A stretch of 64,000 bases of DNA from Paenibacillus humicola (GCF_028826105.1 NZ_JAQGPL010000001.1:2010501-2074500); one strand, 5' to 3'. Shown: positions 46,342 to 54,917, counted from the stretch's first letter. A program made the numbers and translations. The notes: generated by a model from the sequence alone, not told the origin.

Positions 46342-46577
46342 ACGACGGAAGGCCCATCGTTTACGGCGTTCGAACCGGCGTCGAACAGATCGGGATCCGA
46401 GGTCGTCGTAGCGCTCACCGCATTATTGGAATTGGCCAGACTTCCGGTCAGAAAGGATCCGGATCCGGCATACGTTTTCGAAGTGCTGGAGGGCGAGGTT
46501 TGGGCGCAGTCGCCGAACTGCACGACCGAACCCGAGCCCACGCTGACGATTTTGACGAAGCCGACAATAGCGGGCAT
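46338..46577 (-). CDS. gerPA: Spore germination protein GerPA/GerPF family
   Basis: A 79-residue protein of the GerPA/GerPF family: PAIVGFVKIVSVGSGSVVQFGD, SSTSKTYAGSGSFLTG and SDPDLFDAGSNAVNDG. By position (first of the operon) it is gerPA. The ATG at 46577 follows AGAAGGAGTG. A mother-cell sigma-K-like promoter lies upstream. Confidence 0.88.
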   Translation of the reverse strand: MPAIVGFVKIVSVGSGSVVQFGDCAQTSPSSTSKTYAGSGSFLTGSLANSNNAVSATTTSDPDLFDAGSNAVNDGPSVV

Positions 46578-46610
46578 GCGTGGTCACTCCTTCTGTGGCG
46601 GGCTGATGTT

Positions 46611-46639
46611 ACATCGTATGCGGCATTCGCCCATTGGTT
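46611..46639 (-). promoter_or_regulatory. gerPA: Sigma-K-like promoter candidate of the gerP operon
   Basis: On the minus strand, CATACGATG (a CATAnnnT -10) is preceded by AACC after a 15-base spacer, close to the sigma-K consensus. It lies 34 bases upstream of gerPA. The B. subtilis gerP operon is known to use sigma-K. Confidence 0.4.
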
Positions 46640-46734
46640 CCTGTGAACCGCCTTGGGGGAGAAAGTGGCGCCCATTCCGGCGGCGGCATAAAATGGAAGA
46701 AAATCGTGCCGATAAACGGAGGTGCCCGGGCAAA

Positions 46735-47160
46735 ATGGAAACCGAATGGGAGGAACTCGAGCGGTGGATGGAGAATCAGCGCCTGCCGAAAGGCTTTGAG
46801 CGGATGCAGCAGCCGGATTGGATCGATGCTTATGTTCGAAATATGATCGCGAAGGCGCTGCCGGCCGCTGCGTCCGCCGCCGGGAAAGTGACCGCCGACA
46901 TTGCCGAAACGAAGCTTAGCGTAACGGTGAAATTTCCGCTCGGCGAAAATGCCGACCTGGACCGGATCCGGCTTGTCGCCATGGAAGACCGGATCAAGCT
47001 GTCCGGCTTGGGAGAGAACAATCCCGCGACAATCCGGCTGCCGAAGCTGGTTCTCCCGCACACATGCGATGCGCACTACGACGGCGCGGTGCTGACCGTC
47101 AGGCTGCGCAAGCGGCCGACGCGCAAAATTGCCGTTACGGCGGTAATCCGCACCGTTTGA
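46735..47160 (+). CDS. Hsp20/alpha-crystallin-like protein
   Basis: A 141-residue protein. After a charged helical start (TEWEELERWMENQRLPKGF) comes an alpha-crystallin-like beta domain (LSVTVKFPLGENADLDRIRL, DRIKLSGLGENNPATIRLPK) with the C-terminal strand AVLTVRLRKRP. Spore coat proteins such as CotM/CotP have this fold, and the divergent gerP operon makes a coat role plausible. ATG 46735 follows CGGAGGTG by 9-10 bases; ATG 46693 is an in-frame alternative. Confidence 0.6.
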   Translation: METEWEELERWMENQRLPKGFERMQQPDWIDAYVRNMIAKALPAAASAAGKVTADIAETKLSVTVKFPLGENADLDRIRLVAMEDRIKLSGLGENNPATIRLPKLVLPHTCDAHYDGAVLTVRLRKRPTRKIAVTAVIRTV

Positions 47161-47274
47161 AGGAGGAAAGCGTTGTCACCAATTTGTCCGAACTCGCCGG
47201 TCCCGGTATCTGGCGATCCCCGTCCCGGATCGCTTATAATACGGGTATAGACTTGCGTGGAGGAGTGTTCGAAT

Positions 47275-47475
47275 TTGACGGTTGATGACGTCAGCAACAT
47301 CCCCGCCGGACTGTTTATCACGGGCGCGGTGTTTATTTTGCTTATTTTCTCGCTGATCAGTCTGGGCATTTTGAAAATGTTCCAGCAGCAAGTCCGGGCC
47401 GGCTGGTTCAGCTTCGCCGGCGCCGCGGTCAGCGCGGTCGCGTTCGGTATCATTTTGAATATTTGGTTTGTTTGA
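47275..47475 (+). CDS. Small two-helix membrane protein
   Basis: A 66-residue protein with two membrane helices (GLFITGAVFILLIFSLISLGIL and AGWFSFAGAAVSAVAFGIIL) joined by a short polar loop (KMFQQQVR). I do not recognise a family with known function. TTG 47275 is chosen because TGGAGGAG lies 9 bases upstream. A TATAAT is present at 47235-47240, without a clear -35. A terminator follows directly. Confidence 0.6.
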   Translation: MTVDDVSNIPAGLFITGAVFILLIFSLISLGILKMFQQQVRAGWFSFAGAAVSAVAFGIILNIWFV

Positions 47476-47490
47476 CCGGGCGCGGACAGG

Positions 47491-47525
47491 CGCAAACGGA
47501 AAGCCGTTTGCGTCTATTTTTATTT
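47491..47525 (+). terminator. Rho-independent terminator after the small membrane protein
   Basis: CGCAAACGG (47491-47499) pairs perfectly with CCGTTTGCG (47504-47512) around AAAG, followed by TCTATTTTTATTTT. Confidence 0.9.
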
Positions 47526-47740
47526 TGGCTGTTTGCAACTTGGGACGGCGAAATAATGAGAAAGCGAATTGCAGGCGTTATGATAGACAACGTCGGCGTT
47601 TGAATCGTAGAGATCCGCGAACGTCAGCTTTCTTAAGGTTCGAAAAGCATTACCGCGAGTCAGTATTACCTAATTAATATCACCTTGCAAGGCTGCCTCC
47701 AATTGAATTGGCCGTATCTCCCGTTACGGATAAACACCGA
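47526..47740. other. Non-coding gap between two terminators
   Basis: No gene is evident. The stretch is flanked by terminators on both sides (47491-47525 and 47741-47769), which leaves the second terminator without an obvious gene to end. A short transcript in between is possible; TATGAT at 47579-47584 is a -10 candidate without a good -35. Confidence 0.4.
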
Positions 47741-47769
47741 AATCTGCGCCGCATGGCGCGGATTTTTTT
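47741..47769 (+). terminator. Terminator upstream of rhaEW
   Basis: AATCTGCGCC and GGCGCGGATT form a 10-bp stem (one G-T pair) around GCAT, followed by a run of T and G. It insulates or attenuates the rhamnose operon from upstream transcription. Confidence 0.75.
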
Positions 47770-47852
47770 GTATATACAGAATTTCAAACCTGTGATACGA
47801 TAAAACACAGACAAACGGAAACAAACAATCATAAATAAAGGTGATGAACAAC

Positions 47853-49916
47853 ATGCCAAAATCATTATGGAATCAAGGCGCCGAAGTTAAGCCGGGACTC
47901 GATGAGCTCGTTTACCGGTCGAATCTGATCGGAACGGACCGGACGGTGTGTAACTGGGGCGGCGGCAACACGTCGATGAAGACGGTCGTGCAGGATTTTC
48001 GCGGGCGCGACATCGAAGTGATGTACGTGAAAGGCAGCGGCTCGGACCTGGCGACGATGAAAGCGCATAACTTCACGGGCTTGCGCATGGAGGACATCCG
48101 TCCGCTGTTTGAACGCGAGAGCATGACGGACGAAGAGATGGTCGCTTACCTCGGCCACTGCATGATCGACAGCAAGCACCCGCGCGCGTCGATCGAGACG
48201 CTGCTTCACGCATTTCTGCCGTTCAAGCACGTCGACCATACGCATCCGGATGCCATTATCTCGCTCTGCTGCACCGAAGGCGGCCGTGAAATCGCGAAGG
48301 ACATTTTCGGCGACCGGTTCGTCTGGGTTCCTTACGTGCGCCCCGGCTTCACGCTTTCCAGAATGATCGCGCAGGGCGTGCTGGACCATCCGAAGGCCGA
48401 GCTGGTGCTGATGGAAAAGCACGGCCTCGTGACCTGGGGCGAGACGAGCGAGGAGTGCTACAACAAGACGCTGGCGGTCATCGGCGAAGCCGAACGCTAC
48501 ATCGAGAGCCGCGTGAACGAAGGCGCGCTGTTCGGCGGCGCCCGCTACAGCCCGCTTCCCGAGCAAAAGCGCCGCGAGCTGGCGTCGTCCGTCATGCCGG
48601 CGATCCGCGGGGCGGTCAGCGATGCGAAGCCGATGCTCGTCACGTTCGACGACGAGGCGGACGTGCTGCAGTTCGTCGGCAGCCGCGACGCGGCGAAGCT
48701 GTCACAGATCGGGGCCGCTTGCCCGGACCATCTCGTGCATACGAAAATGGTGCCGCTCTACGTCGAGTGGGATCCGGCATCGGGCACGGCGGAATCGCTG
48801 GCGGAGGCGGTCCGCGGCGGCATTGCCGCCTTTAAGGCCGAATATGCCGCCTATTTCGAGCGGAACAAGAACGAGGGCGACGTCATGTTCGAAGCGGCCC
48901 CGCGCGTCATTCTCGTACCGGGCGTCGGCATGTTCAACACCGGCAAATCGCGGGCGATGGCGCAGGTAAGCGGCGCGCTTTATCACCGTGCGATCGCGGT
49001 CATGCGCGGAGCGACGACGCTCGGCTCGTTCGTCTCGCTGTCGGAGAACGAATCGTACAACGTGGAATATTGGCCGCTCGAGCTGTATAAGTTGACGCTT
49101 GCTCCGGCGGAAGCCGAGTTTTCCCGCAAAATCGCCTTCATTACCGGCGGCGCGGGCGGCATCGGCAGCGCAACGGCGCGCCGGCTCGTGGCCGAAGGGG
49201 CGCACGTCGTGCTTGCCGACCTCAACCTCGAAGGCGCGCAAAACGTCGCCGCGGAAATCAACGGCCAATACGGCGAAGGCCGCGCGCTTGCCGTGAAAAT
49301 GGACGTGACGAGCGAGGAGCAGGTCGTCTCGGCGCTCGAGCAGACCGCCTTGTATTACGGCGGCGTCGATATTCTCGTCAACAACGCGGGACTGGCGACG
49401 TCGAGCCCGTTCGAGGATACGTCGCTGAAGGAATGGAACCTGAACATGAACGTCCTCGGCACCGGCTACTTCCTCGTCGCGCGGGAAGCGTTCAAAGCGA
49501 TGAAGACGCAGGGCATCGGCGGCAGCATGATTTTCATCGGCTCGAAAAATTCAATCTACGCCGGCAAGAACGCCACCGCCTACAGCGCGGCGAAGGCGCT
49601 CGAAGCCCATTTGGCGCGCTGCATCGCAGCCGAAGGCGGGGCGCTCGGCATCCGCGTCAACACGGTGCTGCCCGATGCGATTTTGCAGGGCTCGGCGATC
49701 TGGAATTCGAACTGGCGGAACGAACGCGCGGCCGCTTACGGCATCGAGCCGGATCAGCTGGAGGAATATTACCGCAAACGGACGACGCTGCTCGTCAATA
49801 TTTTTCCGGCGGACATTGCCGAAGGCGTCGCCTTCTTCGCCTCGTCCAAAGCGGCGAAAACGACCGGCTGCATGCTGACGATCGACGGCGGGGTGCCGGC
49901 CGCCTTTACAAGGTAA
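47853..49916 (+). CDS. rhaEW: Bifunctional rhamnulose-1-phosphate aldolase / L-lactaldehyde dehydrogenase
   Basis: A 687-residue fusion. Residues 1-420 are a class II aldolase that splits rhamnulose 1-phosphate (CNWGGGNTSMK, metal His in FKHVDHTHPDAI, LVLMEKHGLVTWG). Residues 430-687 are a short-chain dehydrogenase (AFITGGAGGIGSATARRL, catalytic Tyr and Lys in YSAAKALEAHL) that oxidises or reduces lactaldehyde. This is the RhaEW type (B. subtilis YuxG). ATG 47853 follows AAAGGTGAT by about 7 bases. First gene of the L-rhamnose operon. Confidence 0.92.
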   Translation: MPKSLWNQGAEVKPGLDELVYRSNLIGTDRTVCNWGGGNTSMKTVVQDFRGRDIEVMYVKGSGSDLATMKAHNFTGLRMEDIRPLFERESMTDEEMVAYLGHCMIDSKHPRASIETLLHAFLPFKHVDHTHPDAIISLCCTEGGREIAKDIFGDRFVWVPYVRPGFTLSRMIAQGVLDHPKAELVLMEKHGLVTWGETSEECYNKTLAVIGEAERYIESRVNEGALFGGARYSPLPEQKRRELASSVMPAIRGAVSDAKPMLVTFDDEADVLQFVGSRDAAKLSQIGAACPDHLVHTKMVPLYVEWDPASGTAESLAEAVRGGIAAFKAEYAAYFERNKNEGDVMFEAAPRVILVPGVGMFNTGKSRAMAQVSGALYHRAIAVMRGATTLGSFVSLSENESYNVEYWPLELYKLTLAPAEAEFSRKIAFITGGAGGIGSATARRLVAEGAHVVLADLNLEGAQNVAAEINGQYGEGRALAVKMDVTSEEQVVSALEQTALYYGGVDILVNNAGLATSSPFEDTSLKEWNLNMNVLGTGYFLVAREAFKAMKTQGIGGSMIFIGSKNSIYAGKNATAYSAAKALEAHLARCIAAEGGALGIRVNTVLPDAILQGSAIWNSNWRNERAAAYGIEPDQLEEYYRKRTTLLVNIFPADIAEGVAFFASSKAAKTTGCMLTIDGGVPAAFTR

Positions 49917-49953
49917 GCGAAAAATCGTTTCATTCCAGGGAGGAGATTCGAAC

Positions 49954-50337
49954 ATGCCGCATACGAACCGCCTGAACCATTGGGTCATTCCCGACGGGTA
50001 TATCCCGCCGAACAGCACGGGGGAGCTGGAAAGCCACGAATCGATCTGCGTCCTGAATACCGGCGGCGTTGACGCCAATATCACGATCAACGTCTATTTC
50101 GAGGATCGCGCTCCGCTCGAAGACATGACCGTCGTCGTGCCGGCCAAACGGACGCTCCATATCCGCACGGCCGGTCTCCGCAGCGGCACGGAAGCGATTC
50201 CGAAAGGGGTACCGTACGCGGCGGAATTGTTCAGCGACGTGCCCGTTTACGTTCAATACAGCAGGCTGGATTCCACCCAGCCTGCCAACGCGCTTATGTC
50301 GGTCGTGGCATTCCCGGTGCCTGAGGGGCGGGAATAA
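49954..50337 (+). CDS. ASRT-family (sensory rhodopsin transducer-like) protein
   Basis: A 127-residue all-beta protein. NHWVIPDGYIPP, ESHESICVLNTGGVDANITINVYFEDRAP, KRTLHIRT and DVPVYVQYSRLD are typical of the ASRT family, named after the Anabaena sensory rhodopsin transducer. Members are often next to sugar genes and may bind DNA or ligand; function here unknown. The ATG follows GGGAGGAG. It lies between rhaEW and the isomerase gene, separated from the latter by tandem repeats. Confidence 0.75.
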   Translation: MPHTNRLNHWVIPDGYIPPNSTGELESHESICVLNTGGVDANITINVYFEDRAPLEDMTVVVPAKRTLHIRTAGLRSGTEAIPKGVPYAAELFSDVPVYVQYSRLDSTQPANALMSVVAFPVPEGRE

Positions 50338-50524
50338 GCGAGTTTTTTGCTCGCGGGGAGTATTTCAGGAAGCATCGCAAAAAACAAAGCGTATGCTTCC
50401 GAAGCCGATTTTTGCTCGCAAGGATGTATATTCAAAGATGCATCACAAAAATCTTAGCGTATGCTTCCGAAGCCGATTTTTGCTCGCAAGGATGCATATT
50501 CAAAGATGCATCACAAAAATCTTA
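50338..50524 (+). repeat. Tandem 68-bp repeat with hairpins, ending at the rhaI ribosome binding site
   Basis: Two 68-base copies (50389-50456 and 50457-50524) differ at one base; a degenerate partial copy lies at 50338-50388. Units start GCGTATGCTTCCGAAGCC and end CTTA, which runs into GGAGGT, the SD of rhaI. Each forms a hairpin: inner stem GATGCAT/ATGCATC, outer stem GATTTTTG/ACAAAAATC. The unit border (CTTAGCGTATGCTTCCGAAG) differs at two bases from that of the array at 18411. Confidence 0.9.
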
Positions 50525-50537
50525 GGAGGTCTCATTC

Positions 50538-51758
50538 ATGAACGATCGCGCTTATGCTTTATTCGAAGAACAACAGCGAGACCGAGGCATCGATCTGGAG
50601 CAAGTCAAGACCAAACTGAAAGCGATTCGCATCGAAACGCCTTCATGGGGCTACGGCGATTCCGGCACGCGGTTCAAGGTGTTTCAGAAGGTCGGCGTGC
50701 CCCGCAACCCGTTCGAGAAATTCGACGATGCCGCCGTCGTCCACCGGCTGACCGGGCTCTGTCCGTCCGTCGCGATCCATATTCCATGGGATAAGGTCGA
50801 CGATTACGGGAAGCTTCGCAGCCACGCCGAAAGCCTCGGCCTTACGATCGGCGCGGTCAACCCGAACCTGTTCCAGGACGAGGATTACATGCTCGGCAGC
50901 GTGACGAATGCCGATGCGGCGATCCGCCGCAAGGCGACCGATCACCTGCTCGAATGTGTCGATATCGCCAAAGAGACCGGTTCGCGCGACCTCAGCCTGT
51001 GGTTCGCGGACGGCACGAACTATCCCGGTCAGGCGGATATCCGCAGGCGCAAAGGGTGGATGGAGGAGTCGCTCGCCGAGATGTATAAGGCGATGACGCC
51101 CTCGATGCGCATGCTGATCGAATACAAATTTTTCGAGCCGGCCTTCTATCATACGGATTTGGCCGACTGGGGCATGGCGTACAATCTGGCGAACAAGCTC
51201 GGAGAGCAGGCGGCCGTGCTTGTCGATACGGGGCATCACGCGCCGGGCACGAACGTGGAGCATATCGTCGCGTATCTGCTTGACGAGCAGCGGCTCGGCG
51301 GCTTTCATTTCAACAGCCGCAAATACGCGGACGACGACCTGATCGTCGGCGCGATCAACCCGTACGAGCTGTTTCTGATCTTCTACCAGATCCTCGAAGC
51401 GGCAAGCGACCCCGGCGAGGGCGTCCGCGGCTGCGCAGAAGATATCGCGTACATGATCGACCAAAGCCACAATATCGAACCGAAAATCCAGGCGATGATC
51501 CGCTCCGTGCTGAACGTGCAGACGCAGTACGCCAAAGCGCTGCTCGTCAACCTGGACGAAGTCCGCGCGGCCCAGGAGGCGCAGGACGTGATGGCGGCCG
51601 AGGATGCCGTACGCAGCGCGTACGAGATCGACGTGACGCCGCTCCTGCATGCGCTGCGCGAGGAGCAGGGGCTGCCGCTCGACCCGATGAAAGCGTTCCG
51701 CGAAAGCGGCTACACCGAATCGATCGCCCATCGCGGCAAAGGCGGCGCGAGCTGGTGA
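50538..51758 (+). CDS. rhaI: L-rhamnose isomerase (RhaI type)
   Basis: A 406-residue TIM-barrel isomerase turning L-rhamnose into L-rhamnulose. It belongs to the xylose isomerase-like group with SVAIHIPWDKVDDY, the metal ligands in RMLIEYKFFEPAFYHTD, VLVDTGHHAPGTNVEHIVAYL and FHFNSRKYADDDL, and not to the E. coli RhaA group. ATG 50538 follows TTAGGAGGT by 9 bases; this SD is the end of the tandem repeat. Its stop overlaps the rhaB start (GTGA). Confidence 0.9.
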   Translation: MNDRAYALFEEQQRDRGIDLEQVKTKLKAIRIETPSWGYGDSGTRFKVFQKVGVPRNPFEKFDDAAVVHRLTGLCPSVAIHIPWDKVDDYGKLRSHAESLGLTIGAVNPNLFQDEDYMLGSVTNADAAIRRKATDHLLECVDIAKETGSRDLSLWFADGTNYPGQADIRRRKGWMEESLAEMYKAMTPSMRMLIEYKFFEPAFYHTDLADWGMAYNLANKLGEQAAVLVDTGHHAPGTNVEHIVAYLLDEQRLGGFHFNSRKYADDDLIVGAINPYELFLIFYQILEAASDPGEGVRGCAEDIAYMIDQSHNIEPKIQAMIRSVLNVQTQYAKALLVNLDEVRAAQEAQDVMAAEDAVRSAYEIDVTPLLHALREEQGLPLDPMKAFRESGYTESIAHRGKGGASW

Positions 51759-53230
51759 AGGCGCTCGCTTTCGATCTTGGAGCCGGCAGCGGCCGGGCCG
51801 TGCTCGGTTCCGTTGAGGACGGGCGCCTTGCGATCCAGGAGGTACACCGGTTCCCGAACGAACCGGTGCAGGTCGGCGCCCGCCTGCACTGGGATATCCT
51901 TCGGCTCTATCATGAAATCAAGCACGGCATCCGGATGGCCTGGCGCGTAACGAGCGGCCGGGTTGCCAGCATCGGCATCGATTCGTGGGCGGTCGATTTC
52001 GGCTTGATCGGCGCAAACGGCGAGCTGCTCGGCAATCCGTACCATTACCGCGACCGCCATACCGAGAAGGCAATGGACGAACTGTTCGCGATCGTGCCGA
52101 AAGCGGAAGTGTTCGAGCGCACCGGCATACAGTTTCTGCCGTTCAATACGCTGTATCAGCTGTTCGCGCTGAAGCGGGACGGCAGCCCGCTGCTCGCCCA
52201 GGCGGAGCGGCTGCTGATGATTCCCGATCTGCTCCGCTATTTTTTAAGCGGCGAGATGCACGGTGAATTTACGAACGCGACGACGACGCAGGCGTACAAT
52301 CCGACGACGGGCGGCTGGGACGACCGGCTGCTCGCGGCGGCCGGCGTCAGCCGGAAGCTGCTGCCGGACCCGGTGCGGCCGGGCACGCCCGTCGGGCGGC
52401 TCAGCCAGCCGGTGGCGGAGGAGCTTGGCGTTACCGCCATTCCGCTGATCGCGGTCGGCGAGCACGATACGGCTTCGGCCGTGGCCGCCGTACCCGCCGC
52501 GGGACCGGACTTCGCGTATTTAAGCTGCGGCACCTGGTCGCTGATGGGCACCGAGGTGCAGGCGCCGGTGCTGACGCCGGAAGCGCTGCGCCATAACTTT
52601 ACGAACGAGGGCGGCGTTTACAACACGTACCGGCTGCTCAAAAATATTATGGGCCTGTGGCTGCTGGAGGAAAGCAAACGGACCTGGGAACGGGAGCGGG
52701 GAGCGACGATCGCTTATGCCGGCCTGCTGGCGCAGGCCGAGGCGGCGGCGCCGTTCCGCTCGCTCATCGACCCGGACGACGGGCGGTTTCTGAACCCGGC
52801 CCGCATGCCGGAGGCGATCGCCTCATTTTGCCGCGAGACGGACCAGCCCGTACCGGAATCGGACGGAGCGTTCGTGCGTTGTATTCTGGAAAGCCTGGCA
52901 TTAAAATATCGGTATGTGCTGGAGAAAACCGAATCGCTCGCCGGCCGGACATACGACGGGCTTCATATGGTCGGCGGCGGCATTCAGAACGGCCTGCTCT
53001 GCCGCTTCACGGCAAGCGCCATCGGACGGCCTGTTCTGGCCGGCCCGGCGGAAGGCAGCGCGCTCGGCAATTTGGCCGTTCAGCTGATTGCCGGCGGAGC
53101 GATCGCGGACATCGCGGAAGCGCGGCGGCTGATCCGAGATTCGTTCCCGATCCGCGCCTACGAGCCCGAAGATGCGCCGCGCTGGGAGGAAGCTTACCGC
53201 ACATTCATTTCGCGACTCGGACAGGACTGA
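51755..53230 (+). CDS. rhaB: Rhamnulokinase
   Basis: A 491-residue FGGY kinase making L-rhamnulose 1-phosphate. It has the phosphate-1 motif AFDLGAGSGRAVLG, GIDSWAVDFGLI, YLSCGTWSLMGTE and the C-terminal VGGGIQNGLLCRFTASAIGRPV. Start GTG 51755 overlaps the rhaI stop. Length and order fit the pathway: RhaI, RhaB, RhaEW. Confidence 0.93.
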   Translation: MKALAFDLGAGSGRAVLGSVEDGRLAIQEVHRFPNEPVQVGARLHWDILRLYHEIKHGIRMAWRVTSGRVASIGIDSWAVDFGLIGANGELLGNPYHYRDRHTEKAMDELFAIVPKAEVFERTGIQFLPFNTLYQLFALKRDGSPLLAQAERLLMIPDLLRYFLSGEMHGEFTNATTTQAYNPTTGGWDDRLLAAAGVSRKLLPDPVRPGTPVGRLSQPVAEELGVTAIPLIAVGEHDTASAVAAVPAAGPDFAYLSCGTWSLMGTEVQAPVLTPEALRHNFTNEGGVYNTYRLLKNIMGLWLLEESKRTWERERGATIAYAGLLAQAEAAAPFRSLIDPDDGRFLNPARMPEAIASFCRETDQPVPESDGAFVRCILESLALKYRYVLEKTESLAGRTYDGLHMVGGGIQNGLLCRFTASAIGRPVLAGPAEGSALGNLAVQLIAGGAIADIAEARRLIRDSFPIRAYEPEDAPRWEEAYRTFISRLGQD

Positions 53231-53238
53231 ATTTACCT

Positions 53239-54000
53239 ATGCTTGCAGCCGAAAGATATGCCAAAATCGTTCAAATCGTAGGGGAGCGCGGCAGCGTCCG
53301 CGTCAGTGAGCTGAGCGAGCTGTGCGGCGTGACGGAAGAAACGATCCGCCGCGACCTGGACCGCCTGGAGCGGGAAGGAAAGCTGCAGCGCAGCCACGGC
53401 GGCGCCGTCAGCGTGAGGGAGGCGCAGACCGAAGCGCCTTATTTCGAACGCGAGGTCACGAACGCGTCCGAGAAGAAGCGGATTGCCGCCGAGGCGGTAA
53501 AGCGGATCGAGCCGCACGACAAAATCGCGCTCGACGCCAGCTCCACCGCGTTCTATATGGCCGCGGCGCTGCCGGACATTCCGCTCACGGTGCTGACCAA
53601 TTCCATCCGGGTGGCCGCCGAGCTCGCCGGCAAGGAAAAAATCGAGGTCATTTCGACCGGCGGCCTGCTTTCGTCCCGCTCGTTGTCCTTTCAAGGGCCG
53701 CTGGCGGAGAGCAATCTCGAGCAGTATCATGTCGCCAAAGCGTTCGTTTCCGGCAAAGGGGTGCACCCGGAGCGGGGCATCAGCGAATCGAGCGAGCTGC
53801 AGGCCGCGGTCAAACGCAAAATGATCGGGATGGCCGACGAAGTATACCTGCTCGCCGACTCCAGCAAGTTTGGCGTCCGCGCCTTTGCGCACATCGCATC
53901 CTGCGACCAAATCCACCATTTGATCACGGACAGCCGGGCGGACGACGAAATCATGCAGGTCTATCGCAATCTCGGCATTGCCGTTACGATCAGCGAATAA
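53239..54000 (+). CDS. DeoR family transcriptional regulator of the rhamnose operon
   Basis: A 253-residue repressor-type protein: N-terminal helix-turn-helix (RVSELSELCGVTEETIRRDLDRLEREGKLQRSHGGAV) and a C-terminal sugar-phosphate sensing domain (IALDASSTAFYMAAAL, GKGVHPERGISESSELQAAVKRKM, LLADSSKFG). It most likely senses a rhamnose phosphate intermediate and controls this operon, in which it is the last gene. ATG 53239 is 8 bases after the rhaB stop; its ribosome site is weak, so it is probably translated by coupling. Confidence 0.85.
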   Translation: MLAAERYAKIVQIVGERGSVRVSELSELCGVTEETIRRDLDRLEREGKLQRSHGGAVSVREAQTEAPYFEREVTNASEKKRIAAEAVKRIEPHDKIALDASSTAFYMAAALPDIPLTVLTNSIRVAAELAGKEKIEVISTGGLLSSRSLSFQGPLAESNLEQYHVAKAFVSGKGVHPERGISESSELQAAVKRKMIGMADEVYLLADSSKFGVRAFAHIASCDQIHHLITDSRADDEIMQVYRNLGIAVTISE

Positions 54001-54297
54001 ACGCCGGCTGCCCGCATTCGTTTTGCCTAAATCGTGTCTGCCGCTTCACAGCCTGTCTTACCCGGGCCGAAGCGCAGGCGCGGTTTTTTTTACGCTGCGG
54101 CGGAGATTCGAAATCGGGTTCGGCGCCGGGGGACGGCGGATCTTTACGGAAAATTCAATTTCATCTATTCAATCGTCCCGGTAAGGGTTAAAAATAGTCA
54201 ATAATCCAAGTTGCCAGAACATAAGATGGAGTATAAGATAAAGATATGAGAGAATATTCAGAACATTTCGCCGAGAAATAACGGGGAGGGATTGCCG
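54001..54297. other. Intergenic region with terminator-like T run
   Basis: A run of eight T follows GCAGGCGCGG at about 54071-54089; GCCTG/CAGGC can pair upstream of it, giving a possible terminator for the rhamnose operon. The AT-rich second half (54185-54280) probably holds the promoter of the gene at 54298. No gene is seen. Confidence 0.4.
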
Positions 54298-54894
54298 ATG
54301 AATAAGAGCCATGAAGTCGAGTATTGTAACCTGGAGCTTCGATTTGACCGCCGGCAAATCCAAAATTTAATTCGCGATCTGATTCAGGAAGGCTACTCGT
54401 TGTATTGGAGCGAAACGGACGTTTATTTTCTCATCTCGATCCGAAGCGGCCGGAAGCTGGTGAAGCTGCGGTTTCAGCGGGTAAGCGGGCGCTACAAAAT
54501 TATCGGCGATTATATCATCAAGGACGAGAAGCTGTCCGAGCTGCTCGAGAAGCTGATCAACGACTCCCGCGGCCACGCCGTCGTCAAGCGGTTCAAGGAC
54601 CGTCAAATCGTCATCGAGAGCATCATGTTTGGCGAAATTATACGTCTTGTGGAGGTGTCCGGCATGGAACACAGAATCATTTATCAGAAGAAGCCTTTCG
54701 TCACGGTGGAGGAAGTGATCCAGGCGTTTCAGTCGAAGCGCGCGGAAGAGCGGGCGTCGGTGCTCCGGTACGAGCTTGATTACGAGCTGTCGATTCTCCA
54801 TGAGGCGATGCAGCAAAACCGGACGGAGGATGTCCGCAGGTCGAAGGAAAAGCTCGAATCTCTTCGGATCGAGATGATACAGCTTGAGTTGTAA
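54298..54894 (+). CDS. Conserved hypothetical protein
   Basis: A 198-residue charged soluble protein. It has a mixed alpha/beta N-terminal domain (YCNLELRFDRRQIQNLIRDL, VYFLISIRSGRKLVKLRFQR) and a C-terminal helical part with coiled-coil character (YELSILHEAMQQ, EKLESLRIEMIQLEL). I recognise it only as a protein conserved in Paenibacillaceae; some databases give it misleading peptide-synthetase names that nothing in the sequence supports. ATG 54298 follows GGGGAGGG by 8 bases. It is a single-gene unit with its own terminator. Confidence 0.7.
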   Translation: MNKSHEVEYCNLELRFDRRQIQNLIRDLIQEGYSLYWSETDVYFLISIRSGRKLVKLRFQRVSGRYKIIGDYIIKDEKLSELLEKLINDSRGHAVVKRFKDRQIVIESIMFGEIIRLVEVSGMEHRIIYQKKPFVTVEEVIQAFQSKRAEERASVLRYELDYELSILHEAMQQNRTEDVRRSKEKLESLRIEMIQLEL

Positions 54895-54917
54895 GCGGTA
54901 CAATCAGCGAATATAAG

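Noticed and set aside
50338..50524. Possible CRISPR array
   Set aside because: Units are directly adjacent without variable spacers, form internal hairpins and end at a ribosome binding site; no cas genes are present. The same holds for the array at 18411-18530.
54298..54894. Non-ribosomal peptide synthetase module
   Set aside because: Database names of this kind exist for similar proteins, but the sequence has no adenylation, condensation or carrier motif and is far too short.
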